From contig NZ_JACSPT010000006.1 of NCBI RefSeq assembly GCF_014837015.1, positions 62,001 to 126,000 of the forward strand: a stretch of DNA of 64,000 nt, in the 5' to 3' direction. Below, in pieces: positions 10,396 to 17,836 of the stretch. Origin of the DNA: Acinetobacter pecorum. Lineage in GTDB: Bacteria; Pseudomonadota; Gammaproteobacteria; Pseudomonadales; Moraxellaceae. The translations under genes and the position numbers were made by a program. Within the stretch, counting starts at the first letter, position 1, and each line of letters starts with the position of its first letter. Below the pieces are notes generated by a model. It did no database searches, was not told where the DNA came from, and saw only the letters and a list, made by a program, of their open reading frames with translations.

Positions 10396-10563
10396 ATGCA
10401 GAATCCAATCGATCGAAATGATGAAGAACTCACTGAAGAACAACTTGATCCGCAAGAAAAACAGGATCGGGAAATCCAGCGCGGTCAATTAGGCATCCAG
10501 GATCCACAGCGTCAGCGGGATCAATTACGTCAGGAAAAACAGGATGAGGAACAAATTCAGTAA
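10396..10563 (+). CDS. Small, highly charged hypothetical protein (55 aa)
   Basis: Begins MQNPIDRNDEELTEEQLDPQ and is extremely rich in Gln, Glu, Asp and Arg (QEKQDREIQRGQLGIQ); no hydrophobic segment, so probably cytosolic and possibly unfolded. A convincing AGAGGA ribosome site lies upstream, and a strong terminator follows 20 bases after the stop, which makes it a real transcription unit although it is short. It contains a loose repeat of Q-D-x-Q/R-x-R patterns. I do not recognise a function; small hydrophilic stress-related proteins look like this, but that is only a resemblance. Confidence 0.7.
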   Translation: MQNPIDRNDEELTEEQLDPQEKQDREIQRGQLGIQDPQRQRDQLRQEKQDEEQIQ

Positions 10564-10583
10564 TTTTCCCTGAGATGCAAAAT

Positions 10584-10624
10584 AAAAAACTCCCCATATT
10601 TTAAAATATGTGGGGAGTTTTTTT
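10584..10624 (+). terminator. Strong terminator after small hydrophilic gene
   Basis: Long hairpin AACTCCCCATATTTT / AAAATATGTGGGGAGTT with a T-run after it and an A-run before it; works for the 10396 gene and could work in both directions. Confidence 0.85.
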
Positions 10625-10724
10625 ATTTATGAGCATTGCAAAAATTCTGGTCTATCTATTCCAAACCATACATTTATCTATCAGATCCAGGAAGAACGGT
10701 AAAGTCTTTTATATGGCTGCTATT

Positions 10725-10925
10725 TTACTGTTTCGTCTCTGTACTGGCTTTTGCTTGTAGGGGTTGAGCTTGTGTCTCTGCCACTTTTTTCTTGGCCTGA
10801 ATTTGTGCCACTTTTTCCTGATTCTTTTCAGCAAAACGTAAGCCTCCATCTCCCGCGAAACTGGTTTGGCTCATCACAATGGAGCTACTCGCGATTAAGA
10901 TCAGCCTAAAAAATTGAAGTTTCAT
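10725..10925 (-). CDS. Small secreted hypothetical protein (66 aa)
   Basis: Starts with a typical Sec signal peptide (about residues 1-24; hydrophobic LILIASSSIVM, cleavage after SFA). The mature peptide is about 42 residues, lysine- and glutamine-rich, with alanine (EKVAQIQAKKKVAETQAQ), and is likely a helical periplasmic peptide. No known domain was recognised. It stands alone between the hydrophilic small gene and the kinase-phosphatase gene. Confidence 0.6.
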   Translation of the reverse strand: MKLQFFRLILIASSSIVMSQTSFAGDGGLRFAEKNQEKVAQIQAKKKVAETQAQPLQAKASTETKQ

Positions 10926-11178
10926 GTCTTATCTACCTTTTTATTCTAGTGGTATTAAAAATAAGCAATTATTATTCCAATGTTTTTATGCTTATTTAGA
11001 TTTTAACTGCATTTGCTATTTTATAGAGATAATCTTCAAAAACACAGAGTCAATCATCGTAAAAATATAAAAATATGCAATAAGAATAAATAGATATTTT
11101 GACTGCATCTCAGCTTGAATCAGATCCGATTTTTTACTCCAGTCAAAAAAATCGTTGAACAGCCTATTTGAATTATTT

Positions 11179-12909
11179 TCATTGGCTAAAATACAGTGCA
11201 AACACCCAGAGCAATAACAAAAACAGAATCACTGTGCAGGATTTCCAGAAAGTGACTGGATGCTTTTCAAGCATAGGACGTGAAACTGATTTTTTAAATT
11301 TGAGATCTGGGTGTTTCAGATCATATATAAATGCTGAAAGTGCTTCATAGCGCTGCTCTGGACGAATAGAAAGCGCTTTTTTAAAGATTGCGTCCAAGTC
11401 ATGTGGCAGATCCGGTCGATACTCATAAAGTGGATGATATCGAACCTGCTTTAAGGCCTTTTCGGTCTTGCAGCGCGCGAGGTCTGTCCCATAAGGTAAT
11501 TGTCGGGTCAATAAATAATAACTCATCACCGCCAGCGAGAACTGATCTGATTTTACTGAGGGCGAACGTCCAATAAAATACTCAGGTGCCATAAAGGCCA
11601 AAGTTCCTAAAGGAACATCTGCGTGTTTGGGATTCAGTTCAACCAGACCTCTGACCGCGGTCGATCCATAATCAATCAGTTTCACTTTCAAGGTATCAAC
11701 TGGTTCGAGCAGCATGATATTTTCTGGTCGTACATCTTGGTGCAGCATTTCAAGACGGTGCATGGCATTCAATGCTTTGGCCACCTGTTCAATGATGGGA
11801 AGCAACTGCTGTAAAGTTATGGCAGTTTTTTGACGATGCAGCCAGCGACTTAGACTTTCCCCTTGCAAGTATTCATAACTTTGAAATAAAAACTGCTTGC
11901 TGCCCTTATGCGGATAGCATTGCAGCAGATTTTCATGTTTCAAGCGTTTCGATACCCACTCTTCTAACTGGAATTGTTCTACCGCTTTCAGGTCATCCTG
12001 CACATCGACAGATAAGGTTTTAATGACCAGCTGATTTTGTGTCGCTTCATCACGCGCCCAATAGAGGCTGCTGCGATGATTTTGGTGCAGGATTTTATCA
12101 ATTCGATAACCTTCAAACAGGTCACCATGACTCAGCTGTTGCGGAAATAAAACATGGCTCTTGATATGAAAGGATTCCTCCTCAGGCAACTGTTCCACTT
12201 TAATGATTTGAATGGTGAGATTGTCATCACTACCCCGCTTTAAAGCCAGCTCGATTATAGACTTGGCAATGAGATCCAGATGTTGGTTCTGTTGCAGCAT
12301 CTCCGAGATGAGCTGCATCTCCATAAATTCATAGACACCATCTGTCATCAAGATAAATAAATCATCTTCACATAATTCAAGCTGCTGATAATCGACATCG
12401 ATACGATGGTCGGCACCCAGTGCACGACTTAAATAATGTTCTGTTGATGACAGGAAAACCCGGTGATCAGCCGTCAACTGTTCAATGGCTTGTGCCTGAA
12501 TGCGATAAATCCGGCTATCGCCAGCATGAAAGATATATGCCCTGTTTTGTTTCAAAATCAGTGCACTAAAGGTGCAGACATAACCCTGATCTTTATCAAA
12601 ACGCCCGCGGCTCTGCTGGGTTTGTGCATAGAGCCAAGAGTTGGTCGCACGAATGACCCGTGCCGCTGAAGTTTGGGTACTCCATGCATCTGAAGTCGAA
12701 TAATAATCCGATAGAAAACTGCTGACCGCAGTTTCTGCTGCAATATGACTGACATTGCTGCTGCTGATCCCGTCTGCAATTGCACAGGCAATTCCCTTAC
12801 TGCTAAGCGCGTGGCCTTCAGGAATATAGACCCCGTGAAAATCCTGATTCTGTGCTTTGATTCCAGCGGAAGAATATTGCCCAATACTGATCTTTAATTT
12901 TTTATTCAT
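11179..12909 (-). CDS. Fused PP2C-type phosphatase / Ser-Thr protein kinase with C-terminal membrane anchor
   Basis: 576 residues. Residues about 5-240 are a PP2C phosphatase with metal-binding motifs ADGIS (D46), HAGDSRIYR (D131), MTDGVYEF (D190) and SDDNLT (D229). Residues about 268-530 are an eukaryotic-like kinase: Lys in VIKTL (about 297), catalytic loop HQDVRPEN (D392), metal-binding DYG in place of DFG (D413), and APEYF. Residues about 548-573 form a single membrane helix, so both catalytic domains would be cytosolic at the inner membrane. It lies 66 bases behind the nitrite/formate channel gene, with a terminator-like hairpin between. A kinase of this type also sits among nitrate assimilation genes in Pseudomonas (as I remember), suggesting a role in nitrogen control. 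Its substrate is unknown. Confidence 0.88.
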   Translation of the reverse strand: MNKKLKISIGQYSSAGIKAQNQDFHGVYIPEGHALSSKGIACAIADGISSSNVSHIAAETAVSSFLSDYYSTSDAWSTQTSAARVIRATNSWLYAQTQQSRGRFDKDQGYVCTFSALILKQNRAYIFHAGDSRIYRIQAQAIEQLTADHRVFLSSTEHYLSRALGADHRIDVDYQQLELCEDDLFILMTDGVYEFMEMQLISEMLQQNQHLDLIAKSIIELALKRGSDDNLTIQIIKVEQLPEEESFHIKSHVLFPQQLSHGDLFEGYRIDKILHQNHRSSLYWARDEATQNQLVIKTLSVDVQDDLKAVEQFQLEEWVSKRLKHENLLQCYPHKGSKQFLFQSYEYLQGESLSRWLHRQKTAITLQQLLPIIEQVAKALNAMHRLEMLHQDVRPENIMLLEPVDTLKVKLIDYGSTAVRGLVELNPKHADVPLGTLAFMAPEYFIGRSPSVKSDQFSLAVMSYYLLTRQLPYGTDLARCKTEKALKQVRYHPLYEYRPDLPHDLDAIFKKALSIRPEQRYEALSAFIYDLKHPDLKFKKSVSRPMLEKHPVTFWKSCTVILFLLLLWVFALYFSQ

Positions 12910-12920
12910 TTTAAATACTC

Positions 12921-12945
12921 AAAAAGGGATCGAATTGATCCCTTT
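12921..12945 (-). terminator. Hairpin between channel gene and kinase-phosphatase gene
   Basis: AAAGGGATC / GATCCCTTT with a five-base loop; reading leftwards it is followed by TTTTT. It would reduce transcription from the channel gene into the kinase-phosphatase gene, whose start is 12 bases further. Confidence 0.65.
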
Positions 12946-12975
12946 AATCTCAAGACATAAATCATCACGCTCAGA

Positions 12976-13785
12976 TTAGAATTCTTTTTTAGCGCCAGTA
13001 CGTACATGCGTGGTATAGAGCGCCAGACCTGTCAGTGCCAGACCACCCACTAAATTACCCAGTGCCACCGGTAATTCATTCCACAAGAAATAGTCTGTAA
13101 TCGAGAAATCACCGCCCATCATCATGGCAAATGGGAACAGGAACATATTCACGACTGAATGTTCAAAACCCATGGCAAAGAACAGCATGATCGGCATCCA
13201 CATCGCGATGAATTTGCCGCTGACCGTGGTTGACATCATGGCACCAATTACCCCGAGTGATACCATCCAGTTACACAGCATGCCGCGGATAAAAATCGTT
13301 ATCCAGCCAGCAAGACCATATTCGGCATAGCCTAAAGTCCGGTCTTCACCTATATGGGCAATTTTCACCCCGACCGCATTCGGTTCAGCGGCGAAACCCA
13401 TGGTATAGACAGCGGCCATTAACACTGCCACGGTTAAACATCCGGCAAAGTTACCTAAAAAAACCAGACCCCAGTTTTTTAAAATACGTGACCACGTCAC
13501 CCCTGGTCGTTTGTCTAGCCAAGCCAAAGGGGTCAATACAAATACCCCAGTGAGCAGGTCATAGCCCAAGAGATACAACATGCAGAAGCCAACTGGAAAT
13601 AACAATGCACCGATCAGCGGTACTCCTGTTTGTATACCCACAGTGACTGCAAATACTGCTGCCAGTGCCAGAATTGCACCTGCCATAAAAGCACGAATCA
13701 AAACATCACGCGTTGCCATATGAAGTTTTGCCTCACCGGCATCAACTACTTTTTTTGCAAACTCTGCAGGAGCAAGATAAGCCAT
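12976..13785 (-). CDS. Formate/nitrite transporter (FNT) family channel, probable nitrite channel
   Basis: 269 residues with about six membrane helices, and FNT family features such as FMAGAILALAAVFAV, NFAGCLTVAVLM, GMLCNWMVSLG and MGFEHSVVNMF. The start follows an AAAGGGGAT ribosome site. FNT proteins move formate, nitrite or hydrosulfide; the position among nitrate and nitrite assimilation genes, the sigma-54 promoter and the NasT-type RNA leader favour nitrite (NirC-like). It is transcribed leftwards and is followed by the kinase-phosphatase gene. Confidence 0.88.
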   Translation of the reverse strand: MAYLAPAEFAKKVVDAGEAKLHMATRDVLIRAFMAGAILALAAVFAVTVGIQTGVPLIGALLFPVGFCMLYLLGYDLLTGVFVLTPLAWLDKRPGVTWSRILKNWGLVFLGNFAGCLTVAVLMAAVYTMGFAAEPNAVGVKIAHIGEDRTLGYAEYGLAGWITIFIRGMLCNWMVSLGVIGAMMSTTVSGKFIAMWMPIMLFFAMGFEHSVVNMFLFPFAMMMGGDFSITDYFLWNELPVALGNLVGGLALTGLALYTTHVRTGAKKEF

Positions 13786-13827
13786 ATTTTTATCCCCTTT
13801 ATATAAATAACTTGCCTGTTTGCAAAT

Positions 13828-13914
13828 AAAAAACGCCTAAAGTCTATTTCAACCCTAGGCGTCTTTGCCTTGCATTATTCAAACAGATTAATCGTGTCAT
13901 GGCGCCATTGCCAT
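13828..13914 (-). promoter_or_regulatory. ANTAR-type attenuator leader (P1, P2, overlapping terminator) of the nitrite channel gene
   Basis: Read leftwards, the leader first forms P1 at 13914-13899: stem ATGGC/GCCAT with hexaloop AATGGC. P2 follows at 13870-13857: stem AGGC/GCCT with hexaloop AAAGAC. Both loops have A at position 1 and G at position 4, the defining signature of ANTAR-target RNAs. The 3' arm of P2 is shared with the terminator ACGCCTA / TAGGCGT followed by six T at 13862-13828, so P1-P2 and the terminator exclude each other. NasT (gene at 31193) is an ANTAR protein and the expected binding partner. Confidence 0.8.
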
Positions 13915-13930
13915 ATTTAATATAGATAAA

Positions 13931-13946
13931 AGCAAATAGCGTGCCA
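13931..13946 (-). promoter_or_regulatory. Sigma-54 promoter of nitrite channel gene
   Basis: TGGCACGCTATTTGCT on the minus strand: perfect -24/-12 match with GG and GC 12 bases apart. Transcription would start about 12 bases further left, just upstream of the ANTAR leader. Confidence 0.82.
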
Positions 13947-14010
13947 CTCATTTTAAATGACTAATAAAAATAATATAAATTATTTTAAAATTTAATCCTT
14001 ATAATTATAT

Positions 14011-14026
14011 TGGCACAATCTCTGCA
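14011..14026 (+). promoter_or_regulatory. Sigma-54 promoter of cynS
   Basis: TGGCACAATCTCTGCA, with GG and GC 12 bases apart and 45 bases before the cynS start. It is divergent from the channel promoter 65 bases to the left. Confidence 0.75.
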
Positions 14027-14071
14027 TTATCTATAGTGGTCATTTTTTAAATATAGCTATTGGAGAAGATT

Positions 14072-14521
14072 ATGATTAGCCATCGTCAACAAGTGACAGA
14101 CATGATTATTTCAGCGAAAGTTTTAAAGTCTATCAAATGGGCAGATGTCGCTGAAGCTATAGGCCTTTCTAAAGAATGGGTGACTGCTGCATGTTTAGGT
14201 CAGATGGCTTTTAATAAAGAACAGGCAGAAAAAATTGGTGAAATATTTGGGTTGACTGACGAAGCCATTGCCTGGCTGCAAATTGTACCCTATAAGGGTT
14301 CTCTGCCAACTAGTGTGCCGACAGATCCGCTGATTTATCGCTGGTATGAGGTTGTCAACATCTATGGTATGACCATTAAAGAACTGATCCACGAAGAATT
14401 CGGAGATGGAATTATGAGTGCAATTGATTTCAGCATGGATATTCAACGAGAGAATAATCCAAACGGAGATCGGGTGAATGTCGTATTATCCGGAAAGTTT
14501 TTACCTTATAAAACTTATTGA
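14072..14521 (+). CDS. cynS: Cyanase (cyanate hydratase)
   Basis: 149 residues. Converts cyanate and bicarbonate to ammonia and two CO2, so it supplies nitrogen. The three catalytic residues of the family are visible: R90 and E93 in YRWYE and S116 in GIMSAIDF, offset by six from E. coli numbering (R96, E99, S122). The N-terminal half is the helical DNA-binding-like domain typical of cyanases. An in-frame TTG at 14060 is part of the ribosome site (TTGGAGAAG), so ATG 14072 is the start. It stands alone between divergent FNT and convergent nitrate-transporter genes, with its own sigma-54 promoter and terminator. Confidence 0.95.
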   Translation: MISHRQQVTDMIISAKVLKSIKWADVAEAIGLSKEWVTAACLGQMAFNKEQAEKIGEIFGLTDEAIAWLQIVPYKGSLPTSVPTDPLIYRWYEVVNIYGMTIKELIHEEFGDGIMSAIDFSMDIQRENNPNGDRVNVVLSGKFLPYKTY

Positions 14522-14537
14522 TCTACTTTTTTTAAAA

Positions 14538-14566
14538 ATAAAAGCCATTATTAAAATGGCTTTTAT
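14538..14566 (+). terminator. Terminator of cynS
   Basis: AAAAGCCATT / AATGGCTTTT with a short loop and following T-rich stretch, about 17 bases after the cynS stop. Confidence 0.75.
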
Positions 14567-14768
14567 TTTATCTGCACTTATTAAATTCATTTATTTTTTA
14601 ATAATCTTTATTAAAACATATATAATTTTTTCATCTCAAATTAAACATATAAACTATAAATACTTTTATTGTTTATCCGATTAATTCAATCATCCTATCC
14701 TTTTAAAATAATACTTTCCTATCCTGAATATTGAGTTCATCATTTTATTATTGAGTTAGCAAAACCAA

Positions 14769-14794
14769 CAAAAAGGATATTGCTATCCTTTTTG
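14769..14794 (-). terminator. Terminator of nitrate transporter gene
   Basis: CAAAAAGGATA / TATCCTTTTTG with loop TTGC, 31 bases beyond the stop of the leftward MFS gene; symmetric, so possibly bidirectional. Confidence 0.75.
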
Positions 14795-14824
14795 TCAATT
14801 CATTTTATATCAGGGCGTGTTGTG

Positions 14825-16180
14825 TTATTGCTGTGCTTCCGCCAGATGACGTTCATTTACTGCCTGTTCATATAACAGCTGTTCTTTTTCTTTATGCTCG
14901 ACAGAGAAGCGGATCATCAACACACAACTTGCAGCAATCACCACCAAGCCACCCAGTACCATCAGGGTGGTTTGAATATCTAACATGCCTTTTAACAGGA
15001 AACCTGCAGCTACCGCGCCGACATTGCCACCTGCTCCAATAATACCGGCCACACCACCCAAGGCATCACGGTCGATAAAAGGCACCAGTGCATAGGTAGC
15101 GCCACATGCCATATGGGTAAACAAAGCAAAGATAGTCATCGCCATAATAGCCAAGGTCGCGCTGTTCATTTGCGAAAATAGAATAAGAAACAGACCTTCC
15201 AGCATGATCAAGGCAAATAGGACTTTGGTTCGACCATCCAGACCTTTTTGAATCGCAACTTTGTCTGAAACAATACCACCCAAGGCGCGGGCAAACAACG
15301 CCAGTAAACCAAAAATTCCGGCAGCCATGCCTGCCTCTTTTAAGCCAAACTGAAAGTTGTCAACAAAGTACAAGGCAATAATATTATGGATGAAAATTTC
15401 AATACCAAAACAGGCTGCGTAAGCTCCAAATAGAATCCACACACGGTAGTTACGTGCGGCATGCATCAAGATTGCAAGGCCGCCTTTTTTATCGCTACCA
15501 ACAGAAATACCTTGAGCACGGAGTTCTTTAAAATTGCCTTGTGGACAGTCCTGAGTGAACTTCCAGTACAATACACCGACAATGATCATCAGAATACCCG
15601 GAACCAGAAGTGCAATTCTCCATCCCATTGCCTGTTCTACACCGAACATCACCAAAGCAGCCAGCATTAACGGCATCAGGGCTTGAGTCGCACCGCCACC
15701 GGCATTACCCCAACCTGCTGTAGTTGCATTTGCCGTTCCCACCACATTTGGCGCAAACATAATACTGGTATGATATTGGGTAATCACGAAGCTGGCACCG
15801 ATGGCCCCAATCAATAAACGGAAAAACAAGAAAGATTCATAGCTGTTGGCCGATGCCACACCAAACACCGGAATACTGCCAATAATCAGTAAAGCAGTAT
15901 AGGTTTTACGCGGACCGTATTTATCACACAGCGGTCCCACGATCAGACGCACCAGAATGGTAATGGCGACTGCGGCAATATTGATATTGGCGATCTGCTC
16001 TTTGGTCAGGCTGAATTCACCGGCAATAACCGGCATTAACGGTGCACAGGCAAACCACGCAAAGAAACAGACAAAAAAAGCGAGCCAACTCATATGGAAG
16101 GCTCGCATCGCTGAAGTACTGAAGTTAAATAGACTTATTTTTGTTGCTTTATTGAGACTTGTATTTGAAGACATAGCCAT
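14825..16180 (-). CDS. Nitrate/nitrite MFS transporter (NarK/NasA-type)
   Basis: 451 residues, about 12 membrane helices, of the nitrate/nitrite porter branch of the major facilitator superfamily. Family features visible are RLIVGPLCDKYGPRKTY in the first half with the following arginine-rich turn, GWGNAGGGATQALMP, and FGIEIFIHNIIALYF in the second half. A TAAGGAAA ribosome site precedes ATG 16180. It probably imports nitrate for NasA; nitrite efflux cannot be excluded. Control is by a sigma-54 promoter and an ANTAR-type leader hairpin. Confidence 0.9.
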   Translation of the reverse strand: MAMSSNTSLNKATKISLFNFSTSAMRAFHMSWLAFFVCFFAWFACAPLMPVIAGEFSLTKEQIANINIAAVAITILVRLIVGPLCDKYGPRKTYTALLIIGSIPVFGVASANSYESFLFFRLLIGAIGASFVITQYHTSIMFAPNVVGTANATTAGWGNAGGGATQALMPLMLAALVMFGVEQAMGWRIALLVPGILMIIVGVLYWKFTQDCPQGNFKELRAQGISVGSDKKGGLAILMHAARNYRVWILFGAYAACFGIEIFIHNIIALYFVDNFQFGLKEAGMAAGIFGLLALFARALGGIVSDKVAIQKGLDGRTKVLFALIMLEGLFLILFSQMNSATLAIMAMTIFALFTHMACGATYALVPFIDRDALGGVAGIIGAGGNVGAVAAGFLLKGMLDIQTTLMVLGGLVVIAASCVLMIRFSVEHKEKEQLLYEQAVNERHLAEAQQ

Positions 16181-16244
16181 TTTCCTTACCAGAACTGAAC
16201 ATATTTAAGTCACTGTGATGCCGAGGCATATCAGTAACGATCAG

Positions 16245-16264
16245 AACGGACGTCATTGGCCGTC
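16245..16264 (-). promoter_or_regulatory. ANTAR-type P1 hairpin in nitrate transporter leader
   Basis: Minus strand GACGGCCAATGACGTCCGTT folds into ACGG-C-C / G-T-CCGT with hexaloop AATGAC (A1, G4). It is nearly identical in sequence and context (GTCAAAGA upstream, CTGATCGT downstream) to the nirB leader hairpin at 30924-30943. A second, longer stem follows at 16202-16231 right before the gene; no U-tract terminator was seen between them. Confidence 0.65.
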
Positions 16265-16303
16265 ATACAAATATAGAGTCTTCTTTGACTTTAATCAGAT
16301 ATA

Positions 16304-16319
16304 TGCACAGGTCATGCCA
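16304..16319 (-). promoter_or_regulatory. Sigma-54 promoter of nitrate transporter gene
   Basis: Minus strand TGGCATGACCTGTGCA; GG and GC 12 bases apart. It stands about 125 bases upstream of the start codon, leaving room for the ANTAR leader. Confidence 0.72.
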
Positions 16320-16503
16320 GATTAATTTTAAAATAAAATAAGATACTGTTTTATATAAAATATATTATATTTAAACTCTTAAACTAAACCTTTTTTTCTT
16401 AAAAATAGTGAAAAAATAGCTATCTTCTGAGGCATTTTTTGCAAAACAGAGAGAGGATGACCTGCTCGGAATCATTGCTGGTTTAAATCGGTGCAGCATT
16501 GCA

Positions 16504-17145
16504 TCAGACTATTTTTCCCTTTTCAAAATGCAGCAACTGTGCCTCTAAATACGCCACTTCATCTACATGATGAGTCACATAAATCATGGGTAAGTTTGTT
16601 TGATTAATTACAATTTTCAGAAAGGGTAGAATCTGGTTTTTCAGCTTTTGATCCAGTCCATTTAAAGGTTCATCCAAAAGTAATAGATCGGGAGAAGATA
16701 AAAGTGCACGTCCGATAGAAACGCGCTGTGCCTGTCCACCAGAAAGTTGATGCGCCCGATGCCGAAGCAGAGCCTTTAATTCAAGTAGCTCAACGATGTC
16801 TTCAAAAAGAAATTTCTGCTGACCTTTATTTTTTATATTTAGCTGTTCTGCATATCTTAAATTCTGCATGACATTCAGATGCGGAAACAGGAGGGCTTGC
16901 TGAAAAATCAGGGCAATTTTTCTTTGATGAACAGGAATATTCAGTTTCTGCTGATGATCAAATAGTATTTTTTGCTGAAAATGAATAAAGCCTTGTGATG
17001 GTTTTAATAGCCCTGCAATATTTTTTAAAAAGGTGCTTTTCCCACTTCCTGATGCTCCGACAATACCAATCAACTGCGTCTGCATATCCAGATTGGCCTG
17101 TAGCTGGAAATTTGCGTAATTAAACTGAAAATTACACTTCAGCAT
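16504..17145 (-). CDS. modC: Molybdate ABC transporter ATPase ModC, short form
   Basis: 213 residues. ATP-binding cassette with Walker A GASGSGKST, signature LSGGQAQR, Walker B LLLLDEPLNGLD and the H-loop in YVTHHVDE. The start ATG 17145 follows GGAGGCTTAAG, one base after the modB stop; an upstream in-frame start overlapping modB is less likely. E. coli ModC has about 352 residues because of a C-terminal molybdate-binding (TOBE/MOP) domain, which is missing here, so feedback by bound molybdate through that domain is absent. Operon order and partners support molybdate as substrate. Confidence 0.88.
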   Translation of the reverse strand: MLKCNFQFNYANFQLQANLDMQTQLIGIVGASGSGKSTFLKNIAGLLKPSQGFIHFQQKILFDHQQKLNIPVHQRKIALIFQQALLFPHLNVMQNLRYAEQLNIKNKGQQKFLFEDIVELLELKALLRHRAHQLSGGQAQRVSIGRALLSSPDLLLLDEPLNGLDQKLKNQILPFLKIVINQTNLPMIYVTHHVDEVAYLEAQLLHFEKGKIV

Positions 17146-17146
17146 C

Positions 17147-17830
17147 TTAAGCCTCCAATTTACGTTGATACTTCTGCATGATCCAGTAATTTGCAATCAA
17201 GGCAGAAAAAGCCAGAATCAGAGATAAAATGACCAGACGCATAGCCATGCTTTCTCCATCAGGTTGTTGTAACAGACTATAAATGGCAATGGGAATCGTG
17301 CGTGTTTCTTCGGGAATATTACCGACAAAAGTAATCGTGGCACCAAACTCTCCTAGACTGCGGCTGAAACATAAAATGCTGCCGATTAAAATCCCCGGCA
17401 AAGCCAAAGGTAGGCTAATGCTACAGAATACCCGCCATGGTGCGGCGCCCAGAGATCCTGCCACCTGTTCTAACTGCCGGTTGATCATTTGAAAAGACAA
17501 GCGAATTGGTTGAACCATTAAAGGAAATGCCACAATCATTGCTGCCAGTACCGCACCTTTCCAGTTAAATATCAGCTGAATTCCCCATGCATGCAGATAT
17601 TGCCCCAGTATCCCCTGATGGCCAAATAGCAGGAGCAGAAGATAGCCCAGCACTACCGGCGGTAGCACCATAGGCATCTGCAATATAGCCTCTACGAGAA
17701 ATTTGGCTCGGAATTCATAACGTGCCAGCAGCCATGCCACGGCGATAGCAAATGGCAGGCACACCGCTGTGGCAAAGCCCGCCACTTTGGCTGAAAGCGC
17801 TAAGGCATTCAATTCTTCTGGAGTAAGCAT
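17147..17830 (-). CDS. modB: Molybdate ABC transporter permease ModB
   Basis: 227 residues with about five or six membrane helices. The permease EAA-type loop is seen in EQVAGSLGAAPWRVFCSISLP followed by LPGILIGSILCFSRSLGEFGATITF, typical of molybdate/tungstate permeases. It lies between modA (6 bases) and modC (1 base) in the leftward operon, which is continuous with the Moco synthesis genes upstream. Confidence 0.92.
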   Translation of the reverse strand: MLTPEELNALALSAKVAGFATAVCLPFAIAVAWLLARYEFRAKFLVEAILQMPMVLPPVVLGYLLLLLFGHQGILGQYLHAWGIQLIFNWKGAVLAAMIVAFPLMVQPIRLSFQMINRQLEQVAGSLGAAPWRVFCSISLPLALPGILIGSILCFSRSLGEFGATITFVGNIPEETRTIPIAIYSLLQQPDGESMAMRLVILSLILAFSALIANYWIMQKYQRKLEA

Positions 17831-17836
17831 GAGCAG

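Larger units (their letters stand above)
14522..14824. other. Convergent intergenic region cynS / nitrate transporter
   Basis: Very AT-rich; contains the cynS terminator at 14538-14566 and a second hairpin at 14769-14794. No gene is supported; a short open frame here is mostly Ile/Lys/Phe from AT-richness. Confidence 0.6.
16181..16503. other. Region between nitrate transporter start and modC end
   Basis: Contains the sigma-54 promoter and leader of the nitrate transporter (16181-16319). The remaining part to 16503 is AT-rich; nothing else was seen, including no clear terminator for the mod operon. Confidence 0.55.

Noticed and set aside
11016..11201. Possible small membrane protein of 61 residues on the minus strand after the kinase gene
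   Set aside because: It starts inside the kinase gene, has no ribosome site, and its composition is explained by AT-rich DNA.
14060..14071. TTG start for cynS four codons upstream
   Set aside because: The TTG is part of the ribosome site TTGGAGAAG of the ATG at 14072, and catalytic residue numbering fits the shorter form.
14478..14684. Hydrophobic 68-residue frame overlapping the end of cynS
   Set aside because: Runs through the cynS terminator; Ile/Lys/Phe-rich only because of base composition; no ribosome site.
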